A DNA stretch of 64,000 bases from Morinoia aosen (Eukaryota > Arthropoda > Malacostraca > Amphipoda > Talitridae): positions 49,081,842-49,145,841 of the forward strand of contig CM059569.1 of NCBI GenBank assembly GCA_030386875.1, written 5' to 3'. A model generated the notes under the pieces. The model saw only the letters and a program-made list of their open reading frames with translations, was not told where the DNA came from and did no database searches. Positions 54,719 to 64,000 of the stretch are shown here, piece by piece. Positions within the stretch are counted from its first letter, which is position 1. Each line of letters begins with the position of its first letter. Position numbers and translations under genes: made by a program.

Positions 54719-56303
54719 TGTGGTGATCCCAGCGGCAAGCCGCGGACCCCCACAAGACCTGAGAAACGCTGCCTCCAGACTACAACCGCATCCGTTCCAG
54801 AGCACCTCCGGACCCGAAGCGCCTAGCCAACCAAACACGGGACCTGAGAGAAGCCGCCTCGCGACTATGAGAAAAGGTGCCCGTAAGCTACAACGGCTTC
54901 CTGCCTCCAGCACCACAGGCCCACAAACTCGCGACCAATCAGGACTCACGCCCGGACTCAGGGCTTGCACTCGAGGCCTACATAAGGCGACCCCAACAAG
55001 GCTCGCGCTCACTCAAGCCCTCGTCCTCGTTCAAGTCACATCTCCAGCACCAGCCTCGTGTTCCTGCATCTAGCTTCCGAGATCGACTTTGTCTCTCGCG
55101 TACCTGCGCCAAGCTCCGGAGACCGGCCCTGCCTATCGACGCTTCAAGGTGTTTCAAAGCCTTAAAAAAGTCACGTTGCAACGCCCCGCGCCGGCGTCGT
55201 CGGCCAAGCCGCTCTACGACATCTCTCGCCCGCTCCGGCCGGCTAGCCTCGCCATAGCTACTTATCAGCTACAACGGTGAACCGCGTGGCGGCCGGGCCC
55301 GACCCAGCTGACTAGCCTCGTCTCGGCGCCCCGCTAGCACCAGCTGACCTGTTCGTAACAGTCGCACAACGTAGCACCAATCATCACGTCTCGCCGCTGC
55401 GTTCGTAAGTAGCGTCCTCGCGGACGTTACCCGCTATTGGGATTGTGTTTCAATCATTACGTAATTTGTTATTTTCGAATAGGATGGTATTTCAATCATC
55501 ACGTATTTGTGCTATTCTCGCATAGGATTGTGTTTCGATCATTACGTCATTCCCGAATAGGATTGTGCTTCAATCATCACGTATTTGTGCTATTCTCGCG
55601 TAGGATAGTGTTTCAATCATTACGTCATTCCCGAATAGGATTGTGCTTCAATCATCACGTATTTGTGCTATTCTCGCATAGGATTGTGTTTCAATCATTA
55701 CGTCATTCCCGGATAGGATTGTGCTTCAATCATCACGTATTTGTGCTATTCTCGCGTAGGATTGTGTTTCAATCATTACGTCATTCCCGAATAGGATTGT
55801 GCTTCAATCATCACGTATTTGTGCTATTCTCGCATAGGATTGTGTTTCAATCATTACGTCATTCCCGAAAAGGATTGTGCTTCAATCATCACGTATTTGT
55901 GCTATTCTCGCATAGGGTTGTGTTTCAATTTAGGTCATTCTCGAATAGGATTGTACTCCAATCACCACATATTTGTGCTATTCTCACATAGGATTGTGTT
56001 TCAAACATTACGTACTTCTCGAATAGTATTGTATTTCAACCATCACGTATTAGTGCAGTGTTCCAATCATTACGTGATTTACGAGTAACGAACAGTGCTT
56101 ATAGTAGTCACCGAGGGCCCAGTGTAATGGTCCGTGTTCCGTGTACCTGACAGTCACCAATATAATTACCGTGTTACCCCCGTGTTCTCCATATCCTGCC
56201 GAATACGGTTGTACCCCAGGCACTCGCTTCGGGCTATCCTATCACGAAAAAGATAGCTCAAAGTCTGCCCGAAGCGTGTTGCAGCTTGGGGGAGAACACC
56301 ACA
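54719..56303. mobile_element. Probable solo LTR, 1585 bp
   Basis: Ends TGTGGTG and CACCACA (perfect 7-bp inverted ends of TG...CA type), flanked by GTAC on both sides (54715-54718 and 56304-56307). It interrupts an 11-bp array. Composition is GC-rich over the first 700 bp, unlike the array. There is no long reading frame, so LTR rather than internal part. GTAC also belongs to the array unit, so the target duplication is suggestive rather than proof; a non-autonomous DNA element is the alternative. Orientation is not settled; a TACATAAG near 54983 could be a TATA-like box on plus. Confidence 0.7.
55430..56070. repeat. Two-part 78-bp tandem repeat inside the LTR
   Basis: Alternating subunits of 43 and 35 bp share (A/T)TAGGATTGTG(C/T)TTCAATCAT(C/T)ACGT; one continues ATTTGTGCTATTCTCGC, the other CATTCCCGA. 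About seven doubled units, decaying at both ends. Confidence 0.93.
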
Positions 56304-56435
56304 GTACAAAAAAGGTACAAAAAGGTACACAAAAGTACAATAGTTATATAATCAAAAACATACAAAAAAGTTCAAAAAAGTTCAGAAAAAGTAAAAAAAA
56401 AAAAAAAAAAAAATTAAAAGTACAAAAGAGTACGT
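56304..56435. repeat. Continuation of the 11-bp satellite, decayed, with A-run
   Basis: GTACAAAAAAGGTACAAAAAGG and similar, then AGTAAAAAAAAAA to about 56412. It matches the array left of the solo LTR. Confidence 0.8.
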
Positions 56436-56571
56436 TCCATATTCCACGAATTTAGTTCATTAGATCATTAATCTATTGATAAATCTCTCACAGTTGTGTT
56501 GGTGCGTTTGCGCTCGCAAGTTGTTTGTTCTCATTTCTCGGTCCTGTTGACTTCGAGAACTGCGACGCGCC

Positions 56572-56815
56572 GTTCTCGGCCGCGGACCAGGGACCGCCGA
56601 CCAGGGGCCGCGGACCAGGGACCACCGACCAGGGGCCGCGGACCAGGGGCCGCGGACCAGGGGCCGCGGACCAGGATCCGCGGACCAGGATCCGCGGACC
56701 AGGGACTGCCGACCAGGGGCCGCGGACCAGGGGCCGCGGACCAGGGACCGCGGACCAGGGACCACCGACCAGGGGCCGCGGACCAGGGACCACCGACCAG
56801 GGGCCGCGGACCAGG
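56572..56815. repeat. GC-rich 14-bp array, GGACCAGGGGCCGC unit
   Basis: About 17 units, with variants GGACCAGGGACCACC-like and GGACCAGGATCCGC. Most junctions create CCGCGG. The Pro/Arg/Trp-rich translations on both strands are artefacts of the repeat. Confidence 0.95.
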
Positions 56816-57583
56816 TATAGTAGTGTGCTACTATTGTGAAGTTTATTAGTAGTTGCGTTTTTGTATACTCTGGAAAGTAACATCCACGCGCGACCTGTTA
56901 CGCGTAATAGCGAGAGCATGTGGAGGGTTGCCGAGGATAGGTTAAGAGAGTTAGTTTTTGGAGCCTGTAGAGGTCGGCTTGGCTACCTTTGTACTCCTCC
57001 GTGTATACTTTCGTCGGTGACTACGTTGTGCGTGATATGGTGGGTCTGAGCATGGACAAGTTAATAAAGGCTAACGTCCTGTGCTAGAAGACTCCGCCGT
57101 AAGATATTCGCCAATGTATAGAGCAGGGTCGTATGGTTGCACGTAATGTAGCCATGCCGGCCGGTTTTATCGTAAGTGGTGGTATGTTTTAAAGTGTAAT
57201 ATCCTGAATGTGGATACCAATAAACGTAAGTGTCACATTTTTGTTGTTTTCCATGAAGGCCGGCTTGAGAATAGCGCCACAAGTTTGGGTCTGAAAATTA
57301 CCAGGAACTGGTGCCAGTTGTCAAGGGAAGTTCGGTCGTAATTTGTGCTCAGGTGTGTTTTGGTTGACCTATTTGTCGGCAACTGTACCGAAGCCTGGGA
57401 CGTTCCTGGAGTTGTTGGCTGAGTCGAGCCTTGGATGCTCCCGAGATAGGTCAGTAAGGTCGGACGGAACTTTGAGTGCATTGAAAATAGGGTAGCAGCG
57501 CTACGACCCGTGCTTTACGTTGACTAGGCTGGTGAAGTGGGGGTCGCGCAGCCCAGGGTATAATAGAAAATTCCGCGACCCCG
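56816..57583. other. Unique spacer between two satellites
   Basis: About 770 bp of mixed composition with no recognised gene. It may belong to a further element carrying the GC-rich array. Confidence 0.5.
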
Positions 57584-59545
57584 CCTGGAAAGAGTCTGGA
57601 AAAGGTCTGGAAAGAGTCTGGAAAGAGTCTGGAAAAGGTCTGGAAAAGGTCTGGAAAAGGTCTGGAAAAGGTCTGGAAAAGGTCTGGAAAAGGTCTGGAA
57701 AAGGTCTGGAAAAGGTCTGGAAAAGGTCTGGAAAAGGTCTGGAAAAGGTCTGGAAAAGGTCTGGAAAAGGTCTGGAAAAGGTCTGGAAAAGGTCTGGAAA
57801 AGGTCTGGAAAAGGTCTGGAAAAGGTCTGGAAAAGGTCTGGAAAAGGTCTGGAAAAGGTCTGGAAAAGGTCTGGAAAAGGTCTGGAAAAGGTCTGGAAAA
57901 GGTCTGGAAAAGGTCTGGAAAAGGTCTGGAAAAGGTCTGGAAAAGGTCTGGAAAAGGTCTGGAAAAGGTCTGGAAAAGGTCTGGAAAAGGTCTGGAAAAG
58001 GTCTGGAAAAGGTCTGGAAAAGGTCTGGAAAAGGTCTGGAAAAGGTCTGGAAAAGGTCTGGAAAAGGTCTGGAAAAGGTCTGGAAAAGGTCTGGAAAAGG
58101 TCTGGAAAAGGTCTGGAAAAGGTCTGGAAAAGGTCTGGAAAAGGTCTGGAAAAGGTCTGGAAAAGGTCTGGAAAAGGTCTGGAAAAGGTCTGGAAAAGGT
58201 CTGGAAAAGGTCTGGAAAAGGTCTGGAAAAGGTCTGGAAAAGGTCTGGAAAAGGTCTGGAAAAGGTCTGGAAAAGGTCTGGAAAAGGTCTGGAAAAGGTC
58301 TGGAAAAGGTCTGGAAAAGGTCTGGAAAAGGTCTGGAAAAGGTCTGGAAAAGGTCTGGAAAAGGTCTGGAAAAGGTCTGGAAAAGGTCTGGAAAAGGTCT
58401 GGAAAAGGTCTGGAAAAGGTCTGGAAAAGGTCTGGAAAAGGTCTGGAAAAGGTCTGGAAAAGGTCTGGAAAAGGTCTGGAAAAGGTCTGGAAAAGGTCTG
58501 GAAAAGGTCTGGAAAAGGTCTGGAAAAGGTCTGGAAAAGGTCTGGAAAAGGTCTGGAAAAGGTCTGGAAAAGGTCTGGAAAAGGTCTGGAAAAGGTCTGG
58601 AAAAGGTCTGGAAAAGGTCTGGAAAAGGTCTGGAAAAGGTCTGGAAAAGGTCTGGAAAAGGTCTGGAAAAGGTCTGGAAAAGGTCTGGAAAAGGTCTGGA
58701 AAAGGTCTGGAAAAGGTCTGGAAAAGGTCTGGAAAAGGTCTGGAAAAGGTCTGGAAAAGGTCTGGAAAAGGTCTGGAAAAGGTCTGGAAAAGGTCTGGAA
58801 AAGGTCTGGAAAAGGTCTGGAAAAGGTCTGGAAAAGGTCTGGAAAAGGTCTGGAAAAGGTCTGGAAAAGGTCTGGAAAAGGTCTGGAAAAGGTCTGGAAA
58901 AGGTCTGGAAAAGGTCTGGAAAAGGTCTGGAAAAGGTCTGGAAAAGGTCTGGAAAAGGTCTGGAAAAGGTCTGGAAAAGGTCTGGAAAAGGTCTGGAAAA
59001 GGTCTGGAAAAGGTCTGGAAAAGGTCTGGAAAAGGTCTGGAAAAGGTCTGGAAAAGGTCTGGAAAAGGTCTGGAAAAGGTCTGGAAAAGGTCTGGAAAAG
59101 GTCTGGAAAAGGTCTGGAAAAGGTCTGGAAAAGGTCTGGAAAAGGTCTGGAAAAGGTCTGGAAAAGGTCTGGAAAAGGTCTGGAAAAGGTCTGGAAAAGG
59201 TCTGGAAAAGGTCTGGAAAAGGTCTGGAAAAGGTCTGGAAAAGGTCTGGAAAAGGTCTGGAAAAGGTCTGGAAAAGGTCTGGAAAAGGTCTGGAAAAGGT
59301 CTGGAAAAGGTCTGGAAAAGGTCTGGAAAAGGTCTGGAAAAGGTCTGGAAAAGGTCTGGAAAAGGTCTGGAAAAGGTCTGGAAAAGGTCTGGAAAAGGTC
59401 TGGAAAAGGTCTGGAAAAGGTCTGGAAAAGGTCTGGAAAAGGTCTGGAAAAGGTCTGGAAAAGGTCTGGAAAAGGTCTGGAAAAGGTCTGGAAAAGGTCT
59501 GGAAAAGGTCTGGAAAAGGTCTGGAAAAAGTCTGGAAAAATTCTG
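57584..59545. repeat. 11-bp satellite, GGTCTGGAAAA unit, about 178 copies
   Basis: The units are almost perfectly identical for nearly 2 kb; variants (AGTCTGGAAAG) occur only at the first few units and the last two, as expected when homogenisation is strongest in the middle. The frames of 677-1093 codons on both strands come from the stop-free 33-bp period and are not genes. Confidence 0.97.
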
Positions 59546-59552
59546 GAGAATG

Positions 59553-60653
59553 AGAAAAAGTGAAAAAAGTAAAAAAAGTAAAAAAAGTAAAAAAAGTAAA
59601 AAAAGTAAAAAAAGTGAAAAAGTAAAGAAAGTAGAAAAGTAGAAAAAGTAGAAAAAGTAGAAAAAGTAGAAAAAGTAGAAAAAGTAGAAAAAGTAGAAAA
59701 AGTAGAAAAAGTAGAAAAAGTAGAAAAAGTAGAAAAAGTAGAAAAAGTAGAAAAAGTAGAAAAAGTAGAAAAAGTAGAAAAAGTAGAAAAAGTAGAAAAA
59801 GTAGAAAAAGTAGAAAAAGTAGAAAAAGTAGAAAAAGTAGAAAAAGTAGAAAAAGTAGAAAAAGTAGAAAAAGTAGAAAAAGTAGAAAAAGTAGAAAAAG
59901 TAGAAAAAGTAGAAAAAGTAGAAAAAGTAGAAAAAGTAGAAAAAGTAGAAAAAGTAGAAAAAGTAGAAAAAGTAGAAAAAGTAGAAAAAGTAGAAAAAGG
60001 AGAAAAAGGAGAAAAAGTAGAAAAAGTAGAAAAAGTAAAAAAGTAGAAAAAAGTAAAAGTAAAAAAGTAGAAAAAGTAAAAGTAAAAAAGTAGAAAAAAG
60101 TAAAAGTAAAAAAGTAGAAAAAAGTAAAAGTAAAAAAGTAGAAAAAAGTAAAAGTAAAAAAGTAGAAAAAAGTAAAAGTAAAAAAGTAGAAAAAAGTAGA
60201 AAAAAGTAGAAAAAAGTAGAAAAAAGTAGAAAAAGTAGAAAAAAGTAGAAAAAGTAGAAGAAGTAGAAGAAGTAGAAGAAGTAAAAAAAGTAAAAAAGTA
60301 AAAAAGTAAAGAAGTAAAAAAGTAAAAGTAAAAAAAGTAAAAAAGTAAAAAAAGTAGAAGAAACGAAGAAGTAAAAAAGGAAAAAAGTAAGTCAAAATTG
60401 TAAAAATAGTACAAATAATCAAAAATGTAAAAAAGGAAAACAGGAGTAAAGAAGTAAAAAAGTATAGTAATAGAGGTAAAAAAGTATAGTAAAAAGCGAA
60501 AAATGTTGAATAAATAAGTAAAAGTAAAAAAGTAGAGTAAAAAATGTAAAAAAAGGAAAAGTAGATTAAAAAAGTAAAAAATACAGTAATAAAGGTAATA
60601 AAAGGAGAATAAAAAGTAAATTAAGTAAAAAAGTAGGCTGAAAGAAGTAAAAA
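59553..60653. repeat. GTAGAAAAA 9-bp array and degenerate A/G-rich tract
   Basis: A few AGTAAAAA units, then about 42 GTAGAAAAA units to 60045, then mixed AAAAGTAAAAGTA and GTAGAAAAAA units that lose regularity towards 60650. The plus strand is nearly free of C. Confidence 0.93.
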
Positions 60654-61012
60654 AGATTAGATTAGTCGTTAGTTTTAGCCTCCCTACCCAGCAACAACTG
60701 CGATCCAAAGAGAGGAAGGAGGAAGGCACCATTTAGTATGGAGTTAAGGAAACGCGGAATCTACACAGAAAGGCATAGAAACAGTTAGTTGTGAAAGAAG
60801 ATTATGAAACAAGACCAAAGTTGAAGAAGACAGTAGTAGGTGCTGAAAAACAGGACAGCAGTGAACCGAAAAAAGGTGGTCCTTAACATAACAAAAGCAT
60901 TATATTTCAACAAAAAGAAGGCCTACCTAACTCTCAGCTCAGGCCCTCACATTGTCCCCCTGGGAGCGCTAGTTCCCATAGATACAATAATTGTATCCCC
61001 CTGAGGGGAGAA
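60654..61012 (+). mobile_element. Family R repeat, best-preserved uninterrupted copy
   Basis: GATTAGATTAG, TTTTAGCCTCCCTACCC, GAGAGGAAGG, CACCATTTAGTATGGAGTTA, GGTGCTGAAAAACAGGACAG, AGTGAACCGAAAAAAGGTGG, TTCAACAAAAAGAAGGCCTA, CTCTCAGCTCAGGCCCTCAC, CCCCTGGGAGCGCTAG, GATACAATAATTGTATC, CCCCTGAGGGG. It is inserted in A/G-rich satellite and serves as reference for the family. Confidence 0.92.
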
Positions 61013-61016
61013 GTAA

Positions 61017-61058
<42 letters not shown>

Positions 61059-62060
61059 GTAAAGTAAGTAAAAAAGTGAAAAGGTAGAGTAAAAAAGTAA
61101 AAAAGTGGAGCAAAATAAGTGGAAAAATAAAGTGAAGAAAGTAAAAAGAGTATGGTAAAAAAAGTAAAAAAGCAGAGTAAAATAGGAAAAAAACTAAAAA
61201 GTAAAAAAGTAGAGTAAAAAAGTAAATAACATAAAAAATTAGGGTAAAAAAAGTACTTTTTCCATACTTTTTCTTGGAAGAGTAAAAAAGTGAAAAACTC
61301 TTTCTTAATATTTTGTTTGAATCTTTTCTGGAGAGAGTGAAAAAAAGGAAAGAAGTAAAAATGAAGTAAAAAGTATCAATAAGTAGTAAAAAAATGGAAA
61401 AAAGCAGTAAAAAATAGAAAAAAGTAGAAAAAGAAGAAAAAAAGTAAAAATGTATAAAAAAGTAGAAATAGTAGAAATAGTAGAAAAAAAGTAGAAAAAA
61501 AGGAGAAAAAGTAGAGAAAAAATAGAAAATAGTAGAAATGAAAGTAGAAATAAAAGTAGAAATAAAAGTAGAAATAAAAGTAGAAATAAAAGTAGAAATA
61601 AAAGTAGCAATAAAAGTAGCAATAAAAGTAACAATAAAAGTAACAATAAAAGTAGCAATAAAAGTAGCAATAAAAGTAGCAATAAAAGTAGCAATAAAAG
61701 TAGCAATAAAAGTAGCAATAAAAGTAGCAATAAAAGTAGAAAAAAATAGAAAGAAGTAAAAAAAATAGAAAGAAGTAAAAAAAATAGAAAAAAAGTAGAA
61801 AAAAGTAGAAAAAAGTACAAAAAAGCACTAAAGAGTAGAAAAAGTCAAAATAAGACAAAAAACCCATGAAACACAAAAAACAAGGAAACAAAAACAAAAA
61901 ACACAAAAAACAAAAAAACATCAACACAAAAAAACAAAATACAAGAAAAAATACAAAAAAAGACAATAACACAAAAAAACAAAATACAAGGAAAAATACA
62001 AAAAAAGACAATAACAAAAAAAAACAAAAGTACCATAAAAGTTCTAAAAAAGTAAAAAAA
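61013..62060. repeat. A-rich arrays: poly-A, 12-bp AAAAGTAGCAAT units, CAAAA-rich
   Basis: An A-run of about 33 at 61024-61056, irregular GTAAAAAA units, about 17 copies of AATAAAAGTAG(A/C) from 61535 to 61740, then a C/A-only tract (ACACAAAAAACAAAA) to 62060. No gene. Confidence 0.9.
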
Positions 62061-62720
62061 AGTACAAATTGAGTACAAATTGAGTACAAATTGAGTACAA
62101 ATTGAGTACAAATTGAGTACAAATTGATTAAAAATTGATTAAACATTGATTAAACATTGATTAAACATTGATTAAACATTGATTAAAAATTGATTAAAAA
62201 TTGATTAAAAATTGATTAAAAATTGATTAAAAATTGATTAAAAATTGATTAAAAATTGATTAAAAATTGATTAAAAATTGATTAAAAATTGATTAAAAAT
62301 TGATTAAAAATTGATTAAAAATTGATTAAAAATTGATTAAAAATTGATTAAAAATTGATTGAAAATTGATTAAAAATTGATTAAAAATTGAATAAAAATT
62401 GATTGAAAATTGATTGAAAATTGATTGAAAATTGATTAAAAATTGAATAAAAATTGATTAAAAATTGATTAAAAATTGATTAAAAATTGATTAAAAATTG
62501 AGTACAAATTGAGTACAAATTGAGTACAAATTGAGTACAAATTGAGTACAAATTGAGTACAAATTGAGTACAAATTGAGTACAAATTGAGTACAAATTGA
62601 GTACAAATTGAGTACAAATTGAGTACAAATTGAGTACAAATTGAGTACAAATTGAGTACAAATTGAGTACAAATTGAGTACAAATTGAGTACAAATTGAG
62701 TACAAATTGAGTACAAATAA
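62061..62720. repeat. 11-bp satellites AAATTGAGTAC and AAATTGATTAA
   Basis: About 5 AAATTGAGTAC units, about 34 AAATTGATTAA-type units, then about 20 AAATTGAGTAC units. The two variants differ at three positions and are kept in separate runs. Confidence 0.95.
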
Positions 62721-64000
62721 ATTACAAATAAAGTACAAATAAAGAAGAAAAAAATGACAAAAAAATATAAAAAAATTAACTGAGTACCGAAAAGTGAGAA
62801 GTCAAAAGTTAAATAAGTAAAGAAATAAAACTAAAAAAGTAAAAAAAGTGAAAATGTAAAAGTAAATAGTAAACAAAGTGAAAAAGTAAAAAATGTGAAC
62901 AGAAAGTCAAAAAAAGTCACAAAAAAATAAAAAAGTCAAAAAACAAAAGCCAAAAAAGTCGAAAGAGTAAAGTAAAAAATAAGTAAAAAATAAGTGAAAA
63001 AAGTAGAGTAAAAAAGTAAAAAAGTAAGTCAAAAAAGTAAGCCAAAAGTAAGTCAAAAAAGTAAGTCAAAAAGTAAAAGTAAAAAAGTTGATCAGAAAAA
63101 AATTAACACAAAAGTGAAAAAAGTATAGAAGTAAAAAAGTTAAAAAAGTAAAAAAAAAACAAAAAAGTCAAATAAAGTAAAAAAGGCAAAAAGTATAAAA
63201 AGTACATGTAAAAAAGGCAAAAAGTAACAAGGAAAAAAGTTAGAAAAAGTAACTACAAACGAGAAAATGTCAAAGTTAAAAAAGGACAAAAGGAAAAAGT
63301 AAAAAAGTGTGAAGAGGTCATAAGTAGAAAGTCAAAAAATTAAAAAAAGTCAAAAAGAGTCATAGGTAAAAAAGACAAAGTAAAAACAGTAATTGAAGTA
63401 AAAAAGTATAGAAGTAAATAAAGTAAAAAAGAAAAAAAGTAAAACAAGTAAAAATGATAAAAATAAAGTAAAAAAGTATAAAAATATATAAAAGTAAAAT
63501 AAAGTAAAAAGTAGAAAAAGTCAACACAAAAAATAAAAAAGGAAGTAAAAAACAAACAAAGGAGAAAAAAGTTGAAAAAGGAAAAGAAAAAAGTAGGAAG
63601 GAGAAGTAAAAATAAGTAAAAAATCAACAAAAGTCAATGTAAAAAAAGGAAAAGTAACAAATAATAAAAATGAGTAAAAAAGTATATGATAATAAAAAGA
63701 ACAGAATAAAAAAAAGAAAAAAGTCAAACTACGAATAAAATAGTAAAAAGACAAAAAAGTAGATATAAGTAAAAGTTTAAAACAGTAAGGTAGAAATAAA
63801 AAAGCGAAAAAATAAGTAAAAAAGGCATAAAAGGCAAAGAAAAGTAAAAGTAAAAATAGTAATAATAAGATAAATTAAAAATAAGTAGAACAAGTGAGAA
63901 AAAGTAATATAATTAAAAAAGAAAGAAAAAGTAAACAAAAAATCAAAAAGTCAAAAGGAAAAACTGTCAAAGGAAGGAAAAACTGTCAAACGAAGGAAAA
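62721..64000. other. Irregular A-rich low-complexity DNA
   Basis: AAAAAGTAAAAAAGTCAAAA-like sequence without a fixed period to the end of the window. No gene or element recognised. Confidence 0.9.

Noticed and set aside
54139-54755. Repetitive open frames with Leu/Val/Pro/Cys units resembling membrane repeats
   Set aside because: They only reflect the GGTACAAACAA array on the minus strand.
56460-56919. Pro/Arg/Trp-rich open frames on both strands
   Set aside because: Product of the 14-bp GC-rich array; all frames open, 42-bp period.
57451-60732. Open frames of 677-1093 codons with Phe/Ser/Pro or Lys/Glu repeats
   Set aside because: Artefacts of a stop-free 11-bp array (33-bp frame period) and the 9-bp array; no unique domain and no splice or start context.
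61376-62738. Tyr/Phe- or Cys/Gln/Leu-rich minus-strand frames
   Set aside because: Translations of A-rich 12-bp and 11-bp arrays.

Overview
This is eukaryotic, intron-rich, AT-rich nuclear DNA, most likely from an arthropod; insect versus crustacean cannot be decided from the window. Support: GT-AG introns, two conserved single-copy eukaryotic genes spread over about 20 kb and 17 kb, an I-clade LINE with an RNase H domain, a mariner relative, an RTE-like LINE and several MITEs. I see no bacterial operon, CRISPR array, rRNA gene or tRNA gene.

Layout. (1) 1-20946, plus strand: the 3' part (nine exons, 487 residues) of the nucleoporin gene Nup58 (p58/p45). Exon phases all match and the last exon ends in a basic tail. 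Its introns hold a 2.4-kb compound minisatellite, a decayed RTE-like LINE, a hAT-type MITE and several copies of an unclassified 380-bp repeat (here called family R). (2) 21684-38776, minus strand: a complete four-exon gene for proteasome subunit beta-1 (PSMB6), convergent with Nup58 and about 740 bp from it. Its last intron (11.3 kb) carries an I-clade LINE flanked by 451-bp direct repeats, and a deleted mariner sits inside the LINE. Its first intron carries nested fold-back elements. (3) 38777-53140: mostly unique or decayed AT-rich DNA with family R copies, an 82-bp tandem repeat and one possible terminal exon of an unknown minus-strand gene. (4) 53140-64000: a satellite-like block of short arrays (11, 14, 9, 12 and 11 bp units) with a probable 1.6-kb solo LTR embedded in one of them. 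The very long open frames here and at 1.3-4.0 kb are artefacts of the repeats, not genes.

The two host genes have unrelated jobs: the central transport channel of the nuclear pore, and the caspase-like active site of the 20S proteasome. The most unusual signal is in Nup58. At several exons the exon's 3' edge together with its 5' splice site has been tandemly copied into the following intron (clearest after exons 3, 5 and 7), and most other introns start with a local tandem array close to the donor. Other points of interest are the 451-bp target duplication of the LINE, its double zinc-knuckle ORF1 with an RS-like tail, a PSMB6 intron placed exactly at the propeptide/catalytic-Thr1 junction, and repeated use of an 11-bp A-tract-containing unit in unrelated-looking arrays.
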